Below, piece after piece: positions 49,921-57,715 of a stretch of 64,000 nt of DNA. Position numbers and translations under genes: made by a program. Below the pieces are notes generated by a model. That model was not told the origin of the DNA. It saw only the letters and a list, made by a program, of their open reading frames with translations, and did no database searches. The DNA lies in the NCBI GenBank assembly GCA_016222815.1, contig JACRQE010000003.1:248001-312000 (forward strand), given 5' to 3'. The number at the start of each line of letters is the position of its first letter. Position 1 is the stretch's first letter. This stretch comes from Candidatus Uhrbacteria bacterium (GTDB lineage Bacteria > Patescibacteriota > Patescibacteriia > 2-12-FULL-60-25).

Positions 49921-50846
49921 ACGAGTAGATACATCCCGACAGCGGTCAGAGCCAACGCCACGGCCTTCACGGCAAGCGTCTTGCGGCTCAAATCCTCCCC
50001 CAGGATCTGTTTGGCTTTGTCGCGGAGCAGCAGTGCGATGACCACCAGAAGCGCGTATTGGATGGCCTGGAGCGCATTGACCAGTGACGCACTGCCGCGC
50101 GAAATCGCCAGCTGTACCAAGACAAATCCGACGGCGCCTAAAGACTGTCCCACGAGCGCCAGGAGCACGGCGATCTTACCAGGTTGTTTGTGCTTGGACG
50201 TAGCGGTCCGTTGTTCGGGTCTGATCATGGACATGGCTTCACGTCCCGCCGCTCTGTCGATCACGACCAGCAGGAGTAGCGCTGTCGAAGCCGCCGCCAA
50301 ACGGGTTGCGATGAACCCTCCCAAGAATCCAACCTGGTCATAAATGGCCTTCCCTGTCACCGATGAAACTGCGAACAGGAGCGCGGACATCACGGCTAAC
50401 CAAATGGTCTGGTGACTTGGCCTGTGGATTTTACCGCTGCTTGATAACAGGATAGTCGCCACGATCAGCAGGCCGAAACCTACGAAATTCCGGTCAGCGA
50501 GTCGTTCGGCCAAAAACGCGAAAGCACCGGCCAGGGTGAAAATCGGGATAAGGGATCCGACGATAGGGACCACACGGCTGGCCTCCGCTCTGGCAAGCGC
50601 TGCGAAGAACGCCCATAGTGCCAGAATGAAAGTACTGCCGCTTATGAACGCCAAAGTCCATCCTCCCCAGCCTTGCGGCCAGTAAGAAACGAACGGCATG
50701 GCGAAAATAACCACGCATGAAAGGATGCCTACCAGGCCGGCATACGTCGCACTGCGCGAGAAGGCTGTTTTTAGCAGGGCCTTATCGATCGCGAACGCGA
50801 TTCCGTTGGCCAGATGGCCGATGATTGCGTAAATTAGCCAGGACAT
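49917..50846 (-). CDS. EamA/DMT-family transporter
   Basis: The 309-residue protein has about ten hydrophobic helices in two repeats, as in EamA (drug/metabolite) exporters, with the EamA-like segments RVVPIVGSLIPIFTLAGAF and LVNALQAIQYALLVVIAL in the two halves. A Lys/Arg/Gln-rich cytoplasmic loop (about 200-220) separates the repeats. The substrate is unknown. Coupled by overlap with the hydrolase gene downstream, it could export or import a sugar or lipid precursor. Confidence 0.8.
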   Translation of the reverse strand: MSWLIYAIIGHLANGIAFAIDKALLKTAFSRSATYAGLVGILSCVVIFAMPFVSYWPQGWGGWTLAFISGSTFILALWAFFAALARAEASRVVPIVGSLIPIFTLAGAFAFLAERLADRNFVGFGLLIVATILLSSSGKIHRPSHQTIWLAVMSALLFAVSSVTGKAIYDQVGFLGGFIATRLAAASTALLLLVVIDRAAGREAMSMIRPEQRTATSKHKQPGKIAVLLALVGQSLGAVGFVLVQLAISRGSASLVNALQAIQYALLVVIALLLRDKAKQILGEDLSRKTLAVKAVALALTAVGMYLLV

Positions 50847-50854
50847 AGTTCAGA

Positions 50855-52204
50855 TTAAATCTCGATCGTTTCGTCGAATTTTGGCGCCTCGGCCGGAATC
50901 TTCAGATCTTCTTTCAGCCGTGTCGCCAATGCCACCGCTGCACCCTCGTCGCCATGGACGCAGTAGACCGAACTTGGCAGCTTTTCTGCCGATTTTATCC
51001 AGTCCATTATTTGTCTTTGGTCGGCATGGGCGCTGTAAGAACCTATGGCTTTGATTTTTGCTTTGACCTCAACCCTTTCGCCCAGGACTTCGACCCGTTT
51101 ATCCCCTTCATACAGGCGTCGCCCCAGAGTGCCGTCGGCCTGGTAGCCGATAATCAGAACGGTCGATCGCTTATCGCTAAGGTATCTGATCAGATGGTGG
51201 AGTATCCTTCCGCCGTTCATCATGCCGGATCCGGCGATTATGACCTTTGGCCGGGGAGCTTCATTGATGATTTTTGAATCATCGCGCGACAGGGTTTTAT
51301 GCAGTCCTGGGAAAACAAACAAATCGTCCCCTCCAGCTACCTGACGCAGTGCCGTTTTGTTATAGTCCTCTGGGAATTCTTGCATGACTGCCGAAGCTTT
51401 TATCGCCAGTGGGCTGTCCAGGTATATGTCCACTGGGGGTATCAGACGGTTCTCGACCAAGTGGTTCAACTCAAAGAGTAATAATTGTGTCCTTTCGATA
51501 GCGAATGCTGGAATAAGGAGTACTCCATTTTGTTTAAGCGTTTCGGTGATGCATTTGCGGAGCTCGATTTCGCGCGTTTCCATCTTTTCGTGGAGGCGGT
51601 TGCCGTAGGTTGACTCGACGATCAAAACATCTTGTCCTGCCAACTGCGCAGTGGGCTTAAGGATTTGGTCCGGTACATTGCCTAAATCGCCGCTGAACGC
51701 GATGCGCGGACCGTCGGCCTCGTCCATTTCGATGAACGCGCTGCCGAGGATGTGCCCTGCGTCCCGATACCTGAAAGATAGGCCGTCCAGCTTTACGCGC
51801 CTTGAATAATCGGCAAGTACGATTTTGGCCACAGTCCTGTCCACGTCTTCCCTCTCGAACAGTTTCGGCCTGAAATTCCGTCGGTACTCGTCTTCCATCA
51901 CCTGTTCGGCATCTTCCAGGACGAGTTTGGCGAGTTTTGCCGTAGGCGGAGTCATATAAATCTTACCCTTGAAACCCTCCTTCACGAGTTTGGGTAAGCG
52001 TCCTATATGATCCAGGTGGGCGTGGGTTACGACTACGACGTCGATTGATTTTGGATCGAAACAAAAGTCGCGGAAATTTTTGGCATCCGCAAAGGCCGAA
52101 CCCTGGAACATGCCGCAGTCTAAAAGGACGCGCGAATTATCGGTTTGGACCAGATGGCAGGATCCGGTGACTTCACGCGCCGCACCGCAAAATGTTACTT
52201 TCAT
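50855..52204 (-). CDS. Metallo-beta-lactamase/beta-CASP RNA nuclease
   Basis: The 449-residue protein has the zinc motif THAHLDHIG, ESTYGNR, SGDLGN, a beta-CASP domain with SGMMNGGRILHHL, and SAHADQRQIMDW near the end. This is the signature of CPSF73/Ysh1-like RNA endonucleases or exoribonucleases. It likely processes or degrades RNA. The ATG at 52204 is preferred to an upstream frame start; TGC then TAAAAT ends ten bases before it, giving a nearly leaderless mRNA. Confidence 0.9.
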   Translation of the reverse strand: MKVTFCGAAREVTGSCHLVQTDNSRVLLDCGMFQGSAFADAKNFRDFCFDPKSIDVVVVTHAHLDHIGRLPKLVKEGFKGKIYMTPPTAKLAKLVLEDAEQVMEDEYRRNFRPKLFEREDVDRTVAKIVLADYSRRVKLDGLSFRYRDAGHILGSAFIEMDEADGPRIAFSGDLGNVPDQILKPTAQLAGQDVLIVESTYGNRLHEKMETREIELRKCITETLKQNGVLLIPAFAIERTQLLLFELNHLVENRLIPPVDIYLDSPLAIKASAVMQEFPEDYNKTALRQVAGGDDLFVFPGLHKTLSRDDSKIINEAPRPKVIIAGSGMMNGGRILHHLIRYLSDKRSTVLIIGYQADGTLGRRLYEGDKRVEVLGERVEVKAKIKAIGSYSAHADQRQIMDWIKSAEKLPSSVYCVHGDEGAAVALATRLKEDLKIPAEAPKFDETIEI

Positions 52205-52214
52205 ATCCGGAGGG

Positions 52215-52232
52215 ATTTTAGCATGATATACT
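52215..52232. promoter_or_regulatory. Overlapping divergent -10 boxes
   Basis: Plus strand: TGA then TATACT (52227-52232), ten bases before ATG 52243. Minus strand: TGC then TAAAAT (52215-52220), ten bases before ATG 52204. The two start regions share 38 bases in total. Confidence 0.6.
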
Positions 52233-52242
52233 CCTCGCATCT

Positions 52243-52461
52243 ATGAGAGTTCATCTCTTCAGTCTGGCGCTTGTCGCCGTCCTTCTGGGCACTGGCTGCG
52301 CCAAAACGCCTGAAACCGGACCGGCGCCGTCGCCAGCGCCGCCGACGACTGCATCAGCCGACGCTGAAAAGCGCATCACGGCCACTCCCCTGACCCAGCC
52401 TGTAGCTGAACCCGAGATTCCATCTTCAGCCAAGAACGTCCCTCGGCCGGTAATCAAATAG
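52243..52461 (+). CDS. Small lipoprotein
   Basis: The 72-residue product has a signal peptide with lipobox LGTGC, leaving a 53-residue mature peptide rich in Pro, Ala, Thr and Ser. It is likely anchored on the outside of the cytoplasmic membrane; no domain is visible. Its -10 lies ten bases upstream. A GGGCGG run with an eight-T tract follows at about 52497-52510. Confidence 0.7.
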   Translation: MRVHLFSLALVAVLLGTGCAKTPETGPAPSPAPPTTASADAEKRITATPLTQPVAEPEIPSSAKNVPRPVIK

Positions 52462-52509
52462 AACAGAGCTGGTCTATTCGTTTCCGTTTAGAAAGATGGG
52501 CGGTTTTTT

Positions 52510-52878
52510 TTAGTTCCAGGAGGCATACGAACTCATCAGTACGTATGACTCGAGGAGCAATAAACAGATTCCGCAAAAAATCAGTACCCTATAAGAAATG
52601 TCGGGCTTACCGAATGTTTCCCGGAAACCAGGCTCGAATATCCAGATTCTTCCCCGTAAAAAAGCCTCAAATAGCATGACTATTATCATCGCCGTTCCGC
52701 CGAAGACGAAGGGTAGGATGGAGATTGCGCCCATTAACTGGCTGGCGATATAGGCCACCATGAAGCTTGTCATAGTCAAAGCCGCCCAGACCATGATGCG
52801 CAATTGTTCAAGCCTGTCGGCGTGTGTTACCGGAGGCGTCTTATTCTTTTTGGCCGCTGTCCGGACTTTCCGCTTCAT
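52510..52878 (-). CDS. Small membrane protein with basic N-terminus
   Basis: The 122-residue protein has a Lys/Arg-rich tail (MKRKVRTAAKKNK) and three to four hydrophobic segments, with an EPGFRETFGKPD loop. No family is recognised. It ends in TAA at 52510, right beside the T tract following the small lipoprotein. Confidence 0.7.
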   Translation of the reverse strand: MKRKVRTAAKKNKTPPVTHADRLEQLRIMVWAALTMTSFMVAYIASQLMGAISILPFVFGGTAMIIVMLFEAFLRGRIWIFEPGFRETFGKPDISYRVLIFCGICLLLLESYVLMSSYASWN

Positions 52879-52929
52879 GTCTTGATTATATCAAAATTAA
52901 TCCATGGTGTCTTTTGTTTCGTGAAACAA

Positions 52930-52959
52930 AAATCCCTCGCGGTTAATGGCGAGGGATTT
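52930..52959 (-). terminator. Intrinsic terminator of the cupredoxin gene
   Basis: On the minus strand AAATCCCTCGC (52949-52959) pairs with GCGAGGGATTT (52930-52940), followed by TTGTTTC. Confidence 0.85.
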
Positions 52960-52972
52960 GGTTCTGATCGTT

Positions 52973-53509
52973 TCAGTACACGTACACCGTTCCGTGCATG
53001 TTCGGGTGGCTGCCGCATGAGTAGGGGTAGGTACCGACTGCTTTGAATACATGGCGATAGCTGCCGCCCGGCTGGATCGAGCCTGAATCCCAGAGCAACG
53101 TCCCATCTGATTTGGTTGTATGAACCACGGTGTCCTTGTTCGTCCAGACTACTGTTCCGCCGGCTTTGACTGTTATGACCTGTGGCGAGAACGCTCCGTC
53201 TTTGATCGTGACATAGCTGGTTGCCGGCGCTAACTGGTTGGCGATTTGTTCCTGCTGCGTCGTCGGTTTGGCGGTCGGTGCCGGGGCCGTTGCTGTCTTT
53301 TTTGGTGCAGCCGGTTTAACGGTTGGAGAGGCAACCTCTTTCTGGGCTTCGGGCTGCGTCGGCGTGGCCGTGGGGTTCACGACCGTCACGGATTGCGTTA
53401 CTTCGCTTGACGTCGCTTGGGGTGCTGCAGGCGGAGTCTTGGCGCAACCGGCGGCAGTCAGACAGAATGTTGAACTTAGGGCAATCAAAGCCGAAATAGT
53501 TATTTTCAT
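52973..53509 (-). CDS. Plastocyanin-like copper lipoprotein
   Basis: The 178-residue protein has a signal peptide with lipobox AAGC, a Pro/Ala/Thr-rich linker (about 25-85), and a cupredoxin domain. Copper ligands are a His in DTVVHTT and the CGSHPNM loop (Cys, His, Met), as in plastocyanin and similar blue copper proteins. It may carry electrons or bind copper at the membrane surface. The substrate partner is not in the window. Confidence 0.85.
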   Translation of the reverse strand: MKITISALIALSSTFCLTAAGCAKTPPAAPQATSSEVTQSVTVVNPTATPTQPEAQKEVASPTVKPAAPKKTATAPAPTAKPTTQQEQIANQLAPATSYVTIKDGAFSPQVITVKAGGTVVWTNKDTVVHTTKSDGTLLWDSGSIQPGGSYRHVFKAVGTYPYSCGSHPNMHGTVYVY

Positions 53510-53533
53510 ATAATTGTTAGGATTATAGCGTAT

Positions 53534-54043
53534 CTATCCCATCAGCTCCATTGTCTTTTTGATTTCATCCGGTATGCCCGATATGCAGGGCAGACTTATT
53601 GCTTCATCTGCATTTGCCCAGATGGAACCGGAAAAAGAACCGCTTTCCAGCTTTACCTCTCCGGACAGATAGCGCGCCGCTAGTTTGACCATGACCACAG
53701 GGATCCCGTCTGGTCGGATGTACGCCACGCTGTTGATGTAGGCGTATGGTCCGCATATTTCGATCCCTGCCTCCTCGCGTGTTTCGCGCTTGAGCAAATC
53801 CTCCAATGCGTCCTCGAAGTCGATGACGTCGCCGTTCATCCGTGTCGGATGGCTGATGTCCAGGTCTTTCCATTCCAACTTCCCTCCCGGAACGGCATAT
53901 TTCCCCGGATGGACCTTTTCCGTTTCGCTCCGCTTCAAGAGTAAGCACCGCCTGTCGCTTTCCCGGTAAACCACGACGTTGGCAACGAAATAGAAAAGCT
54001 TGTCGTTTTTGGCTTTATCCAAGCTTATCTCCGAAGCCGGCAT
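53534..54043 (-). CDS. NUDIX hydrolase
   Basis: The 169-residue protein has the NUDIX box, with GGKLEW then, after an insertion of about 23 residues, LLKRETREEAGIEI. The REx2EE core is complete. NUDIX enzymes cleave nucleoside diphosphates linked to another group; the insertion between the Gly and the core is unusual. Substrate unknown. Confidence 0.85.
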   Translation of the reverse strand: MPASEISLDKAKNDKLFYFVANVVVYRESDRRCLLLKRSETEKVHPGKYAVPGGKLEWKDLDISHPTRMNGDVIDFEDALEDLLKRETREEAGIEICGPYAYINSVAYIRPDGIPVVMVKLAARYLSGEVKLESGSFSGSIWANADEAISLPCISGIPDEIKKTMELMG

Positions 54044-54052
54044 AACTGTTGG

Positions 54053-54580
54053 TTATAAGCCCAGGAATTGGACGTTTGTCGGCAATTCGAACTTAGAATC
54101 CTCGATTGTCGCAGGCTTGCAGCGCTCCTTCTTTTCCTCCAGTTTGCTGATTACGTCATCCGTCGAATGGATTTCCTTATCCCCCATTTTTGGCGCATTC
54201 CCGTCCTTGGGTTGTTTGAGGTCGATGATCAAACCCTTGTCCGACGCATCGCTCCACATGTACATCTTGTCGTCCGTGATGATGCCTTTGACCTTCTGTA
54301 CCTCCAAGCCTGTCTCGCCACCCGTCTTAAGGTCCTCTTCGAGGAAGATTTTCTTGTTCTTGATGTAAGTCACGGTAGTATTGCCGGCTTCGTCAAGGTA
54401 GTCGCAGCGTAAGGTTATCGAGTTGTTGAAAGCATCTTTGATGGACGAAAAAATACCTTTCTTCTCTTCAGGTTGGCCTGCTGCCGTTTGTGCCTGATTG
54501 CTTTTTCCGCACCCAGCACCGAAAAGCATAAGGGCTGACATGGCTAAAGTCGCGGGGACAAGGTATGTTCTCATGTTCAT
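54053..54580 (-). CDS. Lipoprotein of unknown function
   Basis: The 175-residue product has a signal peptide with lipobox FGAGC, then a Gln/Lys/Glu linker and a predicted beta-rich domain with two cysteines (LRCDYL and ERCKP) that could pair. A second in-frame ATG lies two codons downstream. No family is recognised. Confidence 0.75.
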   Translation of the reverse strand: MNMRTYLVPATLAMSALMLFGAGCGKSNQAQTAAGQPEEKKGIFSSIKDAFNNSITLRCDYLDEAGNTTVTYIKNKKIFLEEDLKTGGETGLEVQKVKGIITDDKMYMWSDASDKGLIIDLKQPKDGNAPKMGDKEIHSTDDVISKLEEKKERCKPATIEDSKFELPTNVQFLGL

Positions 54581-54648
54581 GGAATGAAGATTGATTGGCC
54601 AATTATAGACTAAGCCCTGACCCAGGGCAAACTCGGTTAGCGTTCATC

Positions 54649-54804
54649 TCACTTTGTTTTCTTTGCTGTATTGAAGACCTGTTTGCTTTCTTTCATCCCC
54701 TTCCGGCAATCGCAGCAGCATTCGCATTTGCTGGGGTCGCATGGGCACTTGTTCTCATCCGTAAACAGCATTTTGCAGCAGGAACATAATTTTGCTGCTT
54801 TCAT
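54649..54804 (-). CDS. Cysteine-rich 51-residue protein, possible metal-binding peptide
   Basis: Ten of 51 residues are Cys, in CSCC, CPC and CECCCDC groups, among many Lys and Glu. I start it at ATG 54804; a longer frame to 54864 exists. A -10 TATTCT lies about 15 bases upstream on the minus strand. The spacing resembles metallothioneins and small zinc- or copper-binding proteins, but no family is matched. Confidence 0.6.
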   Translation of the reverse strand: MKAAKLCSCCKMLFTDENKCPCDPSKCECCCDCRKGMKESKQVFNTAKKTK

Positions 54805-54935
54805 AACGAAATAATAAAGAATAGGGCACGTGCACAGATTACTCCTTGCCTGAAATGTAGGCAATAACTTGGCCAGTTCAGCAGGATGGCTAAAGCGCTA
54901 GATAACTGGTAGCATAGGTAGCATAAAAGCTGATT

Positions 54936-55442
54936 ATGCAAGTACCCAAACGCCGTTCCCAGATGCTCCAGAAGCGCGAAGAGCAGGATCATTACATCAC
55001 TGCCGATAAACTCGAAAGGATGAAGCGTGATCTTTATGAGCTAGAAAAGCTCCAACGGCCTAAAGTAGTCGAAGATTTGGCGTTTGCACGTGAACAAGGA
55101 GACCTTTCAGAAAACGCAGAATACCAAGATGCTAAGGCAAAACTCGGACGGATAGATGGCCGAGTGTTCAGTATCAAGGAACGGATCAAGAACGCCATCA
55201 TCATCGAACATACTTCTGATTCATCGGGTCGTATCCAGATCGGTTCGACGGTCGTACTGTCCTCTAAAGGCAAAGAGAGGACGTACCAGATTGTCGGTTC
55301 CCAGGAATCCAACCCGTCCAGAGGCATGATTTCGCGCCATTCCCCTCTCGGTTCTGCTCTCCTCGGCCATGAGGCTGGGGAGTTGGTGACGGTCGAAGTG
55401 GATGGGAATTCAATCGAATACAAGATAATCCAAGTCACATGA
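54936..55442 (+). CDS. greA: Transcription elongation factor GreA (second copy)
   Basis: The 168-residue protein has a basic N-terminal extension (MQVPKRRSQML), the coiled coil with tip DLSENAEYQDAK, and the FKBP-like domain with SPLGSALLG. It overlaps the next gene by four bases (ATGA). The two greA copies differ in length and context; this one belongs with a flavoprotein rather than with the rod operon. Confidence 0.93.
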   Translation: MQVPKRRSQMLQKREEQDHYITADKLERMKRDLYELEKLQRPKVVEDLAFAREQGDLSENAEYQDAKAKLGRIDGRVFSIKERIKNAIIIEHTSDSSGRIQIGSTVVLSSKGKERTYQIVGSQESNPSRGMISRHSPLGSALLGHEAGELVTVEVDGNSIEYKIIQVT

Positions 55443-56731
55443 AAATCGCCATTATCGGAGGCGGTGCAGCCGGCACGATGGCTGCCGCCGCGGCCCACGA
55501 GACCGATCCGCAAGCTGAAATCATAATTCTTGAGAAGAATGACGGTTTGGGTAAGAAAGTCATCATCTCCGGCGGCGGCCGTTGCAACCTCACGACCGGG
55601 ATCAAGGACATCAAAACTGTGCTCACCAAGTATCCCCGCGGCGGAAAGTTCCTGACTAAAGCGATGCACAGGTTCTCTCCTGAATCGGTCTGGGCCTGGT
55701 TCGAGTCGCACGGCGTGCCGCTTAAGGTCGAAAAAGACCTGCGCGTCTTTCCCGTCTCGAATGACGGAAAAGATGTGGTGGGCGTATTCGGGAAGATCTT
55801 TCGGGATCCAAAGATCAACGTCCGTTTCAAGGTCCAGGTCATGGGAATCAAGAAAGAGCCCGACGGTTTCGAAATTTTGGTTAAAGAGGGTAAGCCCTTC
55901 AGCGTCGACAAGGTTATCCTGACGACCGGCGGACAGGCGTATCGCCAAACCGGCTCGACCGGTGATGGCTATGCCTTCGCCCAATCCCTTGGCCATTCGC
56001 TTACGCCCCTCGCCCCGAGTTTGAGCGCCTTGTTCACCCGCGAAAAATGGGTCGCCGACTTGGCTGGGGTTTCCATCGAGAGAGCTGGGTTGGCCTGTCG
56101 TCCTGAACGAAGCGGAGCGGAGTTGAAGGATCTTTCTAAAAAAGGTCCTTCGGCAAGTTCAGAACGACATTCGGTTGTTGGCCCCTTCATCTTCACGCAC
56201 AAAGGCATCAGCGGACCGGCTGTCTTCGCTCTCTCCTCCCTTATCGCTTTCGAACCGATATCGTCAGACGACCCTCTCCCCGTCTCTATTGATTTCTTCC
56301 CGGACCGAAAACTCCCCGAGGTGTTGGAAAGCGTTTGGTTCCACTTGGATAAATATCCGAAAAAGAGCTTGACCAACGTAATCGGCGCGTTACTGCCCAA
56401 ATCCCTGGCTTTCCGCGTCTGCCTGTCTGCCGGTCTCGATCCTGAATCCCCTGCCTCTGCATGCAACAAAAAGGGTGCTGAACGTTTGGCTCAAATCATG
56501 AAAGGGTTTATGCTCCATACCATATCCCGCTCGCCCGGCGAAGAGTTCGTCACGGCCGGCGGCGTGGATCTTAAAGAAGTCGATCCTTCGACCATGGAAT
56601 CAAAAATCTGCCCCGGCTTATATCTGGCCGGGGAGATCCTGGATATCGACGGTTTCACCGGAGGCTTCAACCTCCAATCCGCCTGGGCGACCGGACGGCT
56701 TGCTGGTGAATCCGCAGTTTCTATTCACTAA
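55439..56731 (+). CDS. BaiN/HI0933-like flavoprotein with in-frame repeat insertion
   Basis: The 430-residue FAD-binding oxidoreductase has GGGAAGTMAAAAA, ISGGGRCNLT, TTGGQAYRQTGSTGDGY, FTHKGISGPAVF and a final GLYLAGEILDIDGFTGGFNL, all landmarks of the family. Members may reduce steroid or bile-acid-like double bonds or act in other redox steps. The stretch encoded by 56096-56169 (starting CRPERSGAELKDL) is a 74-bp palindromic element inserted in frame between two conserved blocks. The function of the core may be preserved. Confidence 0.88.
   Translation: MKIAIIGGGAAGTMAAAAAHETDPQAEIIILEKNDGLGKKVIISGGGRCNLTTGIKDIKTVLTKYPRGGKFLTKAMHRFSPESVWAWFESHGVPLKVEKDLRVFPVSNDGKDVVGVFGKIFRDPKINVRFKVQVMGIKKEPDGFEILVKEGKPFSVDKVILTTGGQAYRQTGSTGDGYAFAQSLGHSLTPLAPSLSALFTREKWVADLAGVSIERAGLACRPERSGAELKDLSKKGPSASSERHSVVGPFIFTHKGISGPAVFALSSLIAFEPISSDDPLPVSIDFFPDRKLPEVLESVWFHLDKYPKKSLTNVIGALLPKSLAFRVCLSAGLDPESPASACNKKGAERLAQIMKGFMLHTISRSPGEEFVTAGGVDLKEVDPSTMESKICPGLYLAGEILDIDGFTGGFNLQSAWATGRLAGESAVSIH
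56096..56169. repeat. Family A palindromic repeat inserted in frame in the flavoprotein gene
   Basis: TGTCGTCCTGAAC (56096-56108) is an inverted repeat of GTTCAGAACGACA (56157-56169) with one mismatch. Inside, AAGGATCTTT and AAAGGTCCTT pair. It encodes a peptide with PERSGAELKDL, like PERSAAKSKDL in the glycosylase, because both copies are read in the same frame and orientation. Confidence 0.88.
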
Positions 56732-56740
56732 TCTATTAAT

Positions 56741-57073
56741 ATGAGCGAAATGTTCAAACAGCCGAGCCCCGAAATGCAACAGCCTAAGTCCCCGGAACAG
56801 ATTTCCGTGGAACAGAAACAGCATGAAAGCATGTGCACGGCCCGTTTTCTCGGCGAGTACATCACGGGCACCGGCAAACTCTCGCCCGAACATGAAGCTT
56901 TTGTCACTGAATACATGAAAACCCACCCAGGCATGTGGGAAAAATACGACGACGATGAGGTGTATCTCTCAAAAGCCAGGCTTGAGGGCAATAAGCTTCA
57001 CCTGGACTTCTGCCAAGTCATCGAAGGTCAGCCGTTCAACCTGCAAGAAGAAGTCATCGAACTGCCTGTCTAG
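56741..57073 (+). CDS. Small soluble protein of unknown function
   Basis: The 110-residue acidic protein begins with a Pro/Gln-rich stretch and continues with a helical region (PEHEAFVTEYMKTHPGMWEKYDDDEVYL). It lies nine bases after the flavoprotein gene with no ribosome site and is probably translated from the same mRNA. Family unknown. Confidence 0.65.
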   Translation: MSEMFKQPSPEMQQPKSPEQISVEQKQHESMCTARFLGEYITGTGKLSPEHEAFVTEYMKTHPGMWEKYDDDEVYLSKARLEGNKLHLDFCQVIEGQPFNLQEEVIELPV

Positions 57074-57075
57074 CT

Positions 57076-57660
57076 TTATAGCCTCTCCAAGACTTTCTTG
57101 GCCAAAGCACTCTCGATATCGAGGTGCTTTTGTTTATCCGTATTGCCGAAACCAAGCCCGATATCGATGCCGAATTGGACTCCTTTGTTTTTTACCAAAA
57201 CGTGAGTTCCTTTGCCTAGTCCCAACCCGCTGCCGCCGTAATAGGCTTCGTCGCCAAGACCCGTGACCGGTTCAGTTCCTTCTAACAGCTGTTTTTCGTC
57301 GTAATACATCTTTTCGGCAGACAAGCCGCCGCTCCGGACCGTTGCCGACATGTCAGCCGTCGCGATAATCGAAAGTTGGACGAACTTCATGTCATCGCCG
57401 ATATCGAAGAAGCAGATGCGCTGTCCGACCGGATTCGGTATATTGCTCTTGTCGTCCTTGACCGTGATTGTTTCGTTCGGATAAAAAGCCTTAACGTCAT
57501 CCACAGTCAGCAGGGCGCAGGGATCATAAGCTTTACCGACCACGGCACTTTCGACTGTTTTACCGCCATCCGTTGTTTGCGTTGTCGAATTTCCGCAACC
57601 AGCTCCAAATAGTGATATAAAAATTCCTGATATCAAAATAGCCTTGATCGAAGTATTCAT
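57076..57660 (-). CDS. DUF3558-like lipoprotein
   Basis: The 194-residue product has a signal peptide with lipobox FGAGC and a domain containing DPCALLTVDDVKAFYPNE and QRICFFDI, whose paired cysteines match the layout of DUF3558 lipoproteins. Surface localisation is likely; function is unknown. It converges with the 56741 gene with only two bases between them. Confidence 0.75.
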   Translation of the reverse strand: MNTSIKAILISGIFISLFGAGCGNSTTQTTDGGKTVESAVVGKAYDPCALLTVDDVKAFYPNETITVKDDKSNIPNPVGQRICFFDIGDDMKFVQLSIIATADMSATVRSGGLSAEKMYYDEKQLLEGTEPVTGLGDEAYYGGSGLGLGKGTHVLVKNKGVQFGIDIGLGFGNTDKQKHLDIESALAKKVLERL

Positions 57661-57715
57661 ATTTTTTCTTTAGTTTATTGGTCTGGAGACCAAGGGTCAA
57701 GCCGTCTGACGGCTT

